A stretch of DNA of 64,000 nucleotides, from positions 36,507-100,506 of the forward strand of contig JBCCEF010000019.1 in assembly GCA_039030395.1 (NCBI GenBank). Direction: 5' to 3'. Each line of letters opens with the position of its first letter. Within the stretch, counting starts at the first letter, position 1. Both the position numbers and the translations under genes were made by a program. Source of the stretch: Acidobacteriota bacterium. Its GTDB lineage: Bacteria > Acidobacteriota > Thermoanaerobaculia > Multivoradales > JBCCEF01. The notes under the pieces are model-generated. The model did no database searches. It was given only the letters and a program-made list of their open reading frames with translations, and had not been told where the DNA came from. Shown here one piece after another: positions 1 to 7,063 of the stretch.

Positions 1-2
1 CC

Positions 3-1061
3 ACCCGCACCGGCAACGGCATCATCGATCTGGTGCTGCGCGGCCTCGGCACCCAGCTCGAGCTGGCGGCGGTGCAGCAGCCGACCTTCGCGAGCGTTTG
101 GATCGGCAACAACGACGTCCTGGGTGCCGCCACCAGCGGCATCGTCATCGATGGCGTGACCCTCACCCCGGCGGCGCAGTTCGAGTCCGACTACCGGCAG
201 ATCCTCGGCACCCTGGCGGCGGTCGGAGCCAATATGGTGGTAGCGACCATCCCGAGCGTCACCAGCATTCCCTTCGTTACCACCCTGCCGCCGGTGGTAG
301 TCGATCCGGCCACCAGTCAGCCGGTGATCCTCAACGGCGCGCCGGTACCGCTGATCGGCCCGAGCGGCCCCCTCGGCCCCGGCGACCGGGTGCTGCTGAC
401 GGCGAGCGGCTTCTTGGCCCAGGGCTTCGGCATTCCGGCGCAGCTCGGCGGCAACGGCCAGCCGCTGCCCAACGAAGCGGTGCTCGACGCTGATGAAGTG
501 GCGACCATCGAAGCGCGCCTCGCCCAGTACAACGACGCGATCCGGCGGGCCGCGACGGATTTTGGAGCGGCTCTGGTGCCGGTCAACTCCATCTTCAGCG
601 ACATCGCCAGGAACGGCTATGACGCCGGCGGCGGTATCGTCTACACGACGGACTTCTTGACCGGCGGCATCTTTTCCTACGATGGCGTCCACCCGACGCC
701 CTTCGGCTATGCGCTGGTGGCCAACGAATTCATTGCGGCGATCAACGCCAGCTACGGCGCCAGCATCCCGGCGGTGGATCTCTTCCCCTTCATCTTCGGG
801 GCGGAAGCCAACGCCGGCGCCACCATCCCGTCCGCCTCAAGCTTGACCGGTGCCGTGTTCAGTCAGGCCGCGGCAACGCAGCTCTTCACTGCGCTGCGCA
901 TCACCGGCGAAAGCCGTCAGATCGACAACCGCCCGCGGCGCCCGCGGCGCCCCCGCCGCCCGGTCGGTGGCGATAGCCCCGGCGACGGCGACTTGAATCC
1001 GGTGGACCCGCGCGGCGAGGTGGATTTCCACCCCCGCGGCCCCGGCCGCATCCGCCCGTAG
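3..1061 (+). CDS. SGNH/GDSL-family hydrolase, 5' end missing
   Basis: The reading frame is already open at the first bases of the window, so this is the C-terminal part of a larger protein. The segment VWIGNNDVLG carries the Gly-Asn-(x)-Asp block III of SGNH hydrolases. DGVHPTPFGY near the end is the Asp-x-x-His block V that supplies two members of the catalytic triad. The block I Ser (GDS) must lie upstream of the window. The family consists of secreted or membrane-linked lipases and esterases; the substrate cannot be told here. After the hydrolase domain the protein ends in a Pro/Arg-rich repetitive tail (PRRPRRPRRP) followed by an Asp/Gly/Pro-rich stretch, which looks like a disordered or surface tail. 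The exact activity is unknown. Confidence 0.75.
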   Translation, partial: TRTGNGIIDLVLRGLGTQLELAAVQQPTFASVWIGNNDVLGAATSGIVIDGVTLTPAAQFESDYRQILGTLAAVGANMVVATIPSVTSIPFVTTLPPVVVDPATSQPVILNGAPVPLIGPSGPLGPGDRVLLTASGFLAQGFGIPAQLGGNGQPLPNEAVLDADEVATIEARLAQYNDAIRRAATDFGAALVPVNSIFSDIARNGYDAGGGIVYTTDFLTGGIFSYDGVHPTPFGYALVANEFIAAINASYGASIPAVDLFPFIFGAEANAGATIPSASSLTGAVFSQAAATQLFTALRITGESRQIDNRPRRPRRPRRPVGGDSPGDGDLNPVDPRGEVDFHPRGPGRIRP

Positions 1062-1164
1062 CGGACAGAGAGTGTCCAGCAGGACACCCACGGGAGTCCC
1101 CTCGGGCTCCCGTTGCTCGATAGCCTCTTCCGGAAGCTAATGAGAGTGCTGGCACCTCCAGAAG

Positions 1165-1202
1165 CAGGCTGCTGAAGAAACATTCCATCCTTCAGCAGCC
1201 TG
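1165..1202. terminator. 13-bp perfect hairpin after the SGNH hydrolase gene
   Basis: The arms at 1165-1177 (caggctgctgaag) and 1190-1202 are perfect reverse complements around a 12-nt loop, 104 bp after the stop codon. There is no T-run, so it is a candidate transcription-end or RNA-stability hairpin rather than a classical terminator. It abuts a dispersed repeat element and shares its core word (gctgaa/ttcagc). Confidence 0.5.
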
Positions 1203-1204
1203 TT

Positions 1205-1361
1205 CCGAGCCCGAAGGGCGAGGCGGCGCCGGCGGCGCCGAGGACGGGGTGAGCCCGAAAAGTCTTTATTTTTCGGGCAAGGGGGCGCCCAGCCCCCTCG
1301 GAAAGAAAGCTAGCAGGGCAGCTGAAATCCTAGGGCGCAGCCCTTTTTCAGCAACCTGCTA
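1205..1361 (+). repeat. Dispersed intergenic hairpin element, copy 1
   Basis: This fills the gap before uvrA. It begins with gagcccgaagggcgaggcgg, then a hairpin of gcccgaaaag and cttttcgggc type around 1253-1278, then a gggggcgccc stretch. It ends in a larger hairpin whose arms start tagcaggg and end cctgcta (about 1310-1361). The same order of blocks recurs in inverse orientation at 54189-54350, so the element is repeated in the genome. It encodes nothing I can recognise. The rest of the 313-bp gap (1062-1374) shows no gene. Confidence 0.7.
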
Positions 1362-1374
1362 GAGTTCTCGGCCC

Positions 1375-4212
1375 ATGGATTTGATCCGCATTCGCGGCGC
1401 TCGCGAGCACAATCTCCAGAACATCAGTCTCGACATTCCCCGCAACCAGTTGGTGGTGGTGACCGGGGTGTCCGGATCCGGTAAGTCGAGCCTCGCCTTT
1501 GACACCTTGTTCGCCGAAGGACAGCGGCGCTATGTCGAGTCCCTCTCGGCCTATGCGCGGCAGTTTCTCCAGCAGATGGAGAAGCCCGATGTCGACGCCA
1601 TCGAAGGGCTGTCGCCGGCCATTTCCATCGAGCAGAAGTCGGTGTCGAAGAACCCGCGCTCGACGGTCGGCACGGTGACCGAGATCCACGACTATTTACG
1701 CCTGCTCTATGCCTCCGTCGGGGTTCCGCATTGCCCTTCCTGCGGCAAGGTCATCCGGCCGCAGACGGTTCAGCAGATGGTCGATCGGGTGATGTCCCTC
1801 GACGAGGGCACGCGCATGGTGGTCTACGCGCCCTATGTGCGCGGCAAGAAGGGTGAGTACAAGAAGCAGCTTGCCCAGATGGCGCGGGAAGGCTTCGTGC
1901 GGGCGCGGGTCGACGGCGAGATCGTCGATCTGAGCGGCGAGCCGCCCGCCCTCGACAAGCAGAAAAAGCACATCATCGACATCGTCGTTGACCGCCTGGT
2001 GATCAAACCGGGCATCGAGAAGCGCCTGGCGGACTCCGTCGAGACGGCGCTGAAGGTGGCCGACGGTCTGCTGGTGATCGCTCCCCAGGGCGCCGCCGAG
2101 GAAACCCTGTCGCAGAGCTGGTCATGCTCCGACTGCGGCACCGGTTTGACGGAGATCACGCCGCGCCTCTTCTCCTTCAACAGTCCCTACGGCGCCTGCC
2201 CGACCTGCTCCGGCCTGGGCTCGATCAGTGGGGTCGACGAGGACAAGGTGATCGCCGATCCGGAGCGCTCGATCGACGCCGGCGCGGTAGCCGCCTGGCC
2301 GGCCAGTTCCAATTCCATGAGCATGCGGATGGTGGCGAACATCGCCAAGGCGATGAACTTCTCGCTAAAGACGCCCTGGAAGAAACTGCCCAAGAAGGTA
2401 CGGCAGGTGTTGCTACACGGTAGCGGCTCGAAGGAGATTGACTTCAGCCTGAAGAGCGAACGGTCGAGCTACCGCTGGAAAGGCAAGTTCGAGGGCATCC
2501 TGCCGCGGCTGGAACGGCGCTATCGAGAGACCGACTCCGCCCACGTCCGCGCCTCGATCGAGAAGTTCATGTCCGTCCACACCTGCCCGGACTGCGCCGG
2601 CCGCCGCCTGCGGCCGGAGGCGCTGGCGGTCAAAGTGCACGGCCGTTCCATCGACGAATTGGGGCGCTTCTCGGTGCTCGAACTCGAAGCCTGGGTAGCG
2701 GCCCTCGAATTCGACGAGCGCGAACGGGCGATCGCCTCCAAGGTGATCCAGGAGGTGCACGACCGGCTGCGCTTCCTGGGCGATGTCGGAGTCGGCTACT
2801 TGAACCTGGAGCGCTCTTCGGCCAGCCTCTCCGGCGGCGAGAGCCAACGCATCCGCCTGGCCACCCAGATCGGCAGCAAACTGATGGGGGTGCTGTACGT
2901 GCTGGACGAACCGTCCATCGGCCTCCACCAGCGGGATAACGCCCGCTTGATCCGCACCCTGCGGGACATGCGCGACCTGGGCAATTCGGTGCTGGTGGTG
3001 GAGCACGACGAGGACACCATTCGCGAGGCCGACTGGGTGATCGATCTGGGCCCCGGCGCCGGTGTCCACGGCGGAGAGGTGGTGGCCGCAGGCACCCCGA
3101 AGCAGGTGGCGCGGGCGAAGAAATCCCTCACCGGCATGTACCTGCGCGGCGAAATGGAGGTTCCCATCCCGCCCGAGCGGCGCCAGGCGACCGGTGCGCT
3201 GAAGGTCCTCGGGGCGCGAGAGAACAATCTCAAGGACCTCGACGTGACCTTCGACCTCGGTTGCCTGAACGTCGTCACCGGAGTGTCCGGCTCCGGCAAG
3301 AGCACCCTGGTCAACGACATTCTCTACAAGGCCCTCGCCAAGCACTTCTACCGCGCCGGCGACCGCCCGGGGAAACACATGGCGGTGAAGGGCTTGGAGA
3401 AGATCGACAAGGTCATCGCCATCGATCAGAGCCCCATCGGTCGCACTCCGCGCTCCAATCCGGCGACCTACACCAACGTCTTCAACCACATCCGCAACCT
3501 GATGGCGAAGACCCCCGAGGCGCGAATGCGCGGCTACGCCCCCGGGCGATTCAGCTTCAACGTCAAGGGAGGCCGCTGTGAGGCCTGCTCCGGCGATGGG
3601 CAGATCAAGATCGAGATGCACTTCCTGCCGGACATCTACGTCACCTGTGAGGTTTGCGGCGGCAAGCGCTACGACCGGGAGACGCTGCAGGTGTTGTACA
3701 AGGGTCTGTCGATCGCCGACATCCTGGCCCTGCCGGTGGAGCAAGCGCGGGAGGTGTTCCAGAACATTCCGGCGATCGAGCGGGTGCTCGCCACCTTGGA
3801 CGAAGTGGGCCTCGGCTACATTCGGCTGGGGCAGCCGGCGACCACCCTTTCCGGCGGCGAGGCACAGCGAGTGAAGCTGGCCCGGGAGCTTTGCAAGCGC
3901 TCCACCGGCCAAACCCTCTACCTGCTCGACGAACCCACCACCGGCCTGCATTTCGACGACGTCGGCAAGCTGCTGCGGTTGCTGCACCGGTTGGTGGATC
4001 TGGGGAACACGGTGGTGATCATCGAACACAACCTGGACGTCATCAAAATCGCTGACCGCATCATCGATCTCGGTCCCGAGGGCGGCGCCGGGGGCGGTGA
4101 GCTGATCGCCGCCGGCAGTCCGGAGGCGGTGGCAGCGGTGGCGGAGAGTTTCACCGGGCAGTACCTCCGCCGCACCCTCGAAGGCCGCGAGCAAGCCCGC
4201 GAGGCGAGCTAA
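1375..4212 (+). CDS. uvrA: UvrA, excinuclease ABC subunit A
   Basis: 945 aa, the usual length for UvrA, the damage-sensing ATPase of nucleotide excision repair. The first Walker A is GVSGSGKS (residues 31-38) and the second GVSGSGKS lies near residue 636. ABC signature motifs are LSGGESQRIRLA and LSGGEAQRVKLA; Walker B/D-loop motifs are LYVLDEPSIGLHQ and LYLLDEPTTGLHF. Zinc-binding cysteine pairs are visible in both halves (CSDCG with CPTC; CEAC with CEVCGG). The protein works as a dimer that loads UvrB on damaged DNA. The gene stands alone: no uvrB or uvrC is in the window. The ATG at 1375 matches the family start (MDLIRIRGAREHNL). Confidence 0.98.
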   Translation: MDLIRIRGAREHNLQNISLDIPRNQLVVVTGVSGSGKSSLAFDTLFAEGQRRYVESLSAYARQFLQQMEKPDVDAIEGLSPAISIEQKSVSKNPRSTVGTVTEIHDYLRLLYASVGVPHCPSCGKVIRPQTVQQMVDRVMSLDEGTRMVVYAPYVRGKKGEYKKQLAQMAREGFVRARVDGEIVDLSGEPPALDKQKKHIIDIVVDRLVIKPGIEKRLADSVETALKVADGLLVIAPQGAAEETLSQSWSCSDCGTGLTEITPRLFSFNSPYGACPTCSGLGSISGVDEDKVIADPERSIDAGAVAAWPASSNSMSMRMVANIAKAMNFSLKTPWKKLPKKVRQVLLHGSGSKEIDFSLKSERSSYRWKGKFEGILPRLERRYRETDSAHVRASIEKFMSVHTCPDCAGRRLRPEALAVKVHGRSIDELGRFSVLELEAWVAALEFDERERAIASKVIQEVHDRLRFLGDVGVGYLNLERSSASLSGGESQRIRLATQIGSKLMGVLYVLDEPSIGLHQRDNARLIRTLRDMRDLGNSVLVVEHDEDTIREADWVIDLGPGAGVHGGEVVAAGTPKQVARAKKSLTGMYLRGEMEVPIPPERRQATGALKVLGARENNLKDLDVTFDLGCLNVVTGVSGSGKSTLVNDILYKALAKHFYRAGDRPGKHMAVKGLEKIDKVIAIDQSPIGRTPRSNPATYTNVFNHIRNLMAKTPEARMRGYAPGRFSFNVKGGRCEACSGDGQIKIEMHFLPDIYVTCEVCGGKRYDRETLQVLYKGLSIADILALPVEQAREVFQNIPAIERVLATLDEVGLGYIRLGQPATTLSGGEAQRVKLARELCKRSTGQTLYLLDEPTTGLHFDDVGKLLRLLHRLVDLGNTVVIIEHNLDVIKIADRIIDLGPEGGAGGGELIAAGSPEAVAAVAESFTGQYLRRTLEGREQAREAS

Positions 4213-4261
4213 CGCATTCGATTTCGCGGCCCGCGAGTCACCACTTCGATAGAATTTCGCC

Positions 4262-5740
4262 ATGACCTCAACCGGTGTGGGATTCGCCGAAAAGCGGCGC
4301 ATCCTCCAGCTCGAGACCCTCTACGACCTTTCCCTGGCGCTGCACGCTCAGCAGCCCGAGGGGGAATTGGTGGAGGAATTGCTCCAGCGGGTGTGCGCGG
4401 TGCTCGATCCGGCCGCCGCCCTGGCCGTGACGCGCGACGCCTACGGCAAGCCGCAAGCGGTCGCCAGCGTTGGCTGGGTTGAGTCGTCTCCGGGCGGCGA
4501 AACGGTGCTGGCGGATCCGCTGTGGCACGACCTGCTGGCCGAAGGGCGGCCGCTCCGCCGTACCTCGGGAACCGTCGCCGGGCGGCCCTTCAGTGAGCTG
4601 ATGGCGGCGCCTCTGGCTTGCCGCGGTGTCTTTCTGGGGCTGATGGCGGTGCTCGACAAGGAGGGCCGCGGTACCGAGGAGCCGTCGTTTTCCGACGACG
4701 ATCGCCGCTTCCTGGATTCCGTTTCGGTGCTCGCCGGGGTGGCCTTGGACTCGGTGCGTCAAGTAGAGCGCCTGGCGGAGCAGCGGCAACGGCTGGAGGA
4801 AGAGAACCAGGCCCTGCGCGGTCAGTTCGCCGATGAGGTCGGCGGCCGGAAGATCATCGCCCACGGTGCTCCCATGCGGCGGGTTTTGGAATTGGCGGAA
4901 CGGGTGGCGGCGCGCGGCATCAGCGTGGTGGTGCGCGGCGAGAGTGGCACCGGCAAGGAAATGTTGACCAAGCTGATCCACTTGCGCTCCGGCCGCGAGG
5001 GGTCATTGATCGCCCTCAATTGCGCGGCGCTGCCGGAAGGGCTGCTCGAAAGCGAGCTGTTCGGCATCGAGCGCGGGGTAGCGACCGGCGTCCAGGCGCG
5101 GCCCGGCAAGCTGGAGCTGGCGCACGGCGGGACGCTCTTTCTCGACGAGATCGGCGACATGCAGCCGGCGGTGCAGGTCAAGCTCCTGCGCGCGCTACAG
5201 GAGCGCGAAGTGGTGCGCGTCGGCGGCCACAAGGCGGTTCCGGTCGACGTGCGAGTGATTGCCGCCACCCATCGAGATCTCGAAGAGATGGTGCGCCGGG
5301 GCGAGTTTCGGGAGGATCTCTACTACCGTCTCAAGGGCATCGTCCTCGAAGTGCCGCCGCTGCGCGAGCGCAAGGGCGACATTCCTCACTTGGTGCGCTA
5401 CTTCACCGAGTCCTTCTGTCAGCGAGAGGGCCTTGGGGTGCCGCCCTTCCGAGCCGACGCCTTGACCCTGTTGATGAGCCACGACTATCCGGGCAACGTG
5501 CGCGAACTTCAGAACCTGGTGGAAGGAGCCCTGTCGCTGGCCGAGGGAGAAGTGAACGCGCCACTGGTGCGCTCACTCCTGGGAGGCGAAGCGGACGACC
5601 TGGGGCCCGAAGCCCTCGACCTCGCCACGGTGGAGAAGCGCCACATTCGCCGTGTGCTGCAGATGACGCGGGGCAACAAGACGGCCGCGTCGAAGATCCT
5701 CGGTCTGGATCGAAAAACCTTACAGAGAAGGGGCTTTTGA
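4262..5740 (+). CDS. Sigma-54-activator-type regulator (GAF, AAA+, Fis HTH) with altered GAFTGA loop
   Basis: 492 aa. The N-terminal ~170 residues look like a GAF sensor domain, followed by a short coiled-coil linker (QRQRLEEENQALRGQ). The AAA+ domain of bacterial enhancer-binding proteins comes next, with Walker A GESGTGKE, Walker B GGTLFLDEIGDM, and the RxDLYYRL and PPLRERKGDI motifs. A Fis-type helix-turn-helix (VEKRHIRRVLQMTRGNKTAA) is at the C-terminus. The loop that normally reads GAFTGA and touches sigma-54 reads GVATGV here, so the conserved Phe is missing. The protein also stops a few residues short of the usual end of the last helix (RKTLQRRGF). It may still be a transcription activator, but conventional sigma-54 contact is doubtful. 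Confidence 0.88.
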   Translation: MTSTGVGFAEKRRILQLETLYDLSLALHAQQPEGELVEELLQRVCAVLDPAAALAVTRDAYGKPQAVASVGWVESSPGGETVLADPLWHDLLAEGRPLRRTSGTVAGRPFSELMAAPLACRGVFLGLMAVLDKEGRGTEEPSFSDDDRRFLDSVSVLAGVALDSVRQVERLAEQRQRLEEENQALRGQFADEVGGRKIIAHGAPMRRVLELAERVAARGISVVVRGESGTGKEMLTKLIHLRSGREGSLIALNCAALPEGLLESELFGIERGVATGVQARPGKLELAHGGTLFLDEIGDMQPAVQVKLLRALQEREVVRVGGHKAVPVDVRVIAATHRDLEEMVRRGEFREDLYYRLKGIVLEVPPLRERKGDIPHLVRYFTESFCQREGLGVPPFRADALTLLMSHDYPGNVRELQNLVEGALSLAEGEVNAPLVRSLLGGEADDLGPEALDLATVEKRHIRRVLQMTRGNKTAASKILGLDRKTLQRRGF

Positions 5741-5778
5741 GGGAATCTCCTATATTCGCTGGTGCCCTTGCTTATCGC

Positions 5779-5939
5779 ATTGGGTCATAATGTCGCATGC
5801 GAGTCACTATGACCCAATTTCTCTTCAGCGGTACAAGATGGGGCGCTGTTCCTCATTGCATGTATACGTCTGAATAAAAAGTGCGACATTCTGACCCATC
5901 ATTAGGTGCCACCCGTTTGTCAACAATCGGGTGGCACCT
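5779..5939. repeat. Inverted-repeat-rich intergenic region
   Basis: The 296-bp gap after the regulator gene holds three structures. An 11-bp inverted repeat attgggtcata/tatgacccaat sits at 5779-5789 and 5808-5818. A copy of tgggtcataatgtcgcat (5781-5798) is inverted at 5881-5898 with two mismatches. A perfect 12-bp hairpin aggtgccacccg/cgggtggcacct lies at 5904-5915 and 5928-5939, with ttgt/acaa extending it inward. They could be operators, a terminator for the upstream gene, or remains of a small repeat element. No coding frame was recognised. Confidence 0.6.
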
Positions 5940-5985
5940 TGGTAAGTACTTGGGAGGATTGCCTTTCTGGCTGATCGGATGAGCC

Positions 5986-6001
5986 TGGCAGCGTCCTTGC
6001 T
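5986..6001 (+). promoter_or_regulatory. Sigma-54-like promoter (-24/-12)
   Basis: TGGCAGCGTCCTTGCT matches the pattern TGGCAC-N5-TTGCW with one change in the -24 box and exact GG-N10-GC spacing. The predicted start would be near 6012, leaving about 25 nt of leader before a good ribosome-binding site and the ATG at 6037. It would drive the small ORF and perhaps the partner-switching genes after it. The regulator gene just upstream belongs to the sigma-54 activator fold, which supports the reading. No experimental support. Confidence 0.5.
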
Positions 6002-6036
6002 CCTCTCTGGGTGAAACAGAGAAGGAAGAGCCGATC

Positions 6037-6192
6037 ATGCTAGAGTCCGTTCGCAGACAATTCTCCGTTCCGCGCCTTTCATCGAAGGTCTTCGTTGCCG
6101 TGGGCACCGCGGCATCGTTCGGATGGTTGCTGATGAACGACATGATTCACCCCATCGTGATCTACGCTCTCGAGTTCTACCTCACCTTTTAG
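6037..6192 (+). CDS. Small single-span membrane protein (51 aa), hypothetical
   Basis: A short frame starting MLESVRRQFSVPRL and ending FYLTF. It is preceded by a strong ribosome-binding site (GGAAGAG, 8-9 nt before ATG) and a sigma-54-like promoter. The middle, from SSKVFVAVG to LMND, and the end, from IHPIVIYALEFYL, are hydrophobic, so one or two short membrane segments are likely after a basic N-terminus. The next gene begins 29 bp downstream on the same strand. I do not recognise a family. The good translation signals and operon position support it being real; the small size keeps confidence modest. Confidence 0.5.
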   Translation: MLESVRRQFSVPRLSSKVFVAVGTAASFGWLLMNDMIHPIVIYALEFYLTF

Positions 6193-6221
6193 GGTCCTTT
6201 CCACGAGCACCTCGGAATAAG

Positions 6222-6659
6222 ATGGCTGAGCAGGCCATACTGAGGGAGGTCACTTTGACGCTCCCGCTGGCACAGGGCGCTGAGATCGCGGCGAGCAATG
6301 CCGCGACGGCGATGGCTGAGTTGATGAGCATGAGCGCCGACCGAGTCGACGAGGTACGCTTAGCCGTCATCGAGGCGTGCATCAACGCCATCGAGCACAG
6401 CAAGACGCCGGACGGCACAGTCTTCATCACTTGCGAGATTCTGGGTACCGCCGAGCCCGAAATACTGCGCATCACAGTGCGCGACGGCGGCATCGGGTTC
6501 GAGCCGGCCGAGGTCGAAGATCCTGACATCAGCCAGAAGATCGGCGACGAGAACAAGCGGGGTTGGGGGCTCAAGATCATGCGTGGGTTGATGGACGATG
6601 TCGAGTTCGATTCGAGCGAGCGTGGAACAAAAGTGGTCATGACGAAGGCGAAGGCATGA
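6222..6659 (+). CDS. Anti-sigma regulatory kinase, RsbW/SpoIIAB-like ATP-binding protein
   Basis: 145 aa from the ATG at 6222. The GHKL ATPase fold is shown by the N-box EACINAIEHSK, the G1 box DGGIGF and the G2 box RGWGLKIM. There is no sensor domain, as expected for RsbW/SpoIIAB-type serine kinases. These bind a sigma factor or other target and phosphorylate a STAS-domain antagonist. It is followed 13 bp later by that antagonist and then by a PP2C phosphatase, giving a complete partner-switching set. No sigma factor gene is adjacent, so the output may be a distant sigma factor or a non-sigma target. An upstream in-frame start at 6123 is possible but would overlap the small ORF and lacks support. 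Confidence 0.88.
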   Translation: MAEQAILREVTLTLPLAQGAEIAASNAATAMAELMSMSADRVDEVRLAVIEACINAIEHSKTPDGTVFITCEILGTAEPEILRITVRDGGIGFEPAEVEDPDISQKIGDENKRGWGLKIMRGLMDDVEFDSSERGTKVVMTKAKA

Positions 6660-6672
6660 TGGGAACCTGGAG

Positions 6673-7026
6673 ATGACCGAGACTCTGAAAGTCACCGTCG
6701 AGCAGCACAATGGCGTGGCGGTGATCCACACCGAGGGCTACATCAACAACCAGGGCGGCGAGGAGATCGCCCGGGTGGCCTACCGTTTGGTCGATGAAGA
6801 GGACCAGAAGAACCTGCTGCTCAATCTGGCGGGCACTAAGATCGTCAACTCCATCGGCATCTCGATTCTGATCGAGATCATCGAGCGTATCCTGGAGATC
6901 GAGGGCAAGCTGGCCTTCTGCTGCCTCACTCCTACCATCGAGAAGACCTTTCACATCATGGGTCTGGCCCAGTTCGCCGGTATTTTCGAGGATCAGCAGG
7001 CGGCCCTTGCGGCCCTCGAGTCCTGA
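6673..7026 (+). CDS. STAS-domain anti-sigma factor antagonist, RsbV/SpoIIAA-like
   Basis: 117 aa, the normal size for a single STAS domain. The motif IVNSIGISILIEI contains the Ser that the RsbW-type kinase phosphorylates in this family; the residue before it is Asn where Asp or Ser is common. In its unphosphorylated form the protein would bind the kinase encoded directly upstream and free its target. The phosphatase encoded 37 bp downstream would reactivate it. The ATG at 6673 follows a ggga ribosome-binding site. Confidence 0.9.
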   Translation: MTETLKVTVEQHNGVAVIHTEGYINNQGGEEIARVAYRLVDEEDQKNLLLNLAGTKIVNSIGISILIEIIERILEIEGKLAFCCLTPTIEKTFHIMGLAQFAGIFEDQQAALAALES

Positions 7027-7063
7027 GGCCTTCCGGCGGCTCTGACCTGACGGAAGCGCGCCT

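Noticed and set aside
2413-4302. 629-codon open frame on the minus strand opposite uvrA
   Set aside because: It is antisense to the strongly supported uvrA, has no family motifs, and is low-complexity in the way produced by GC-rich codon bias.
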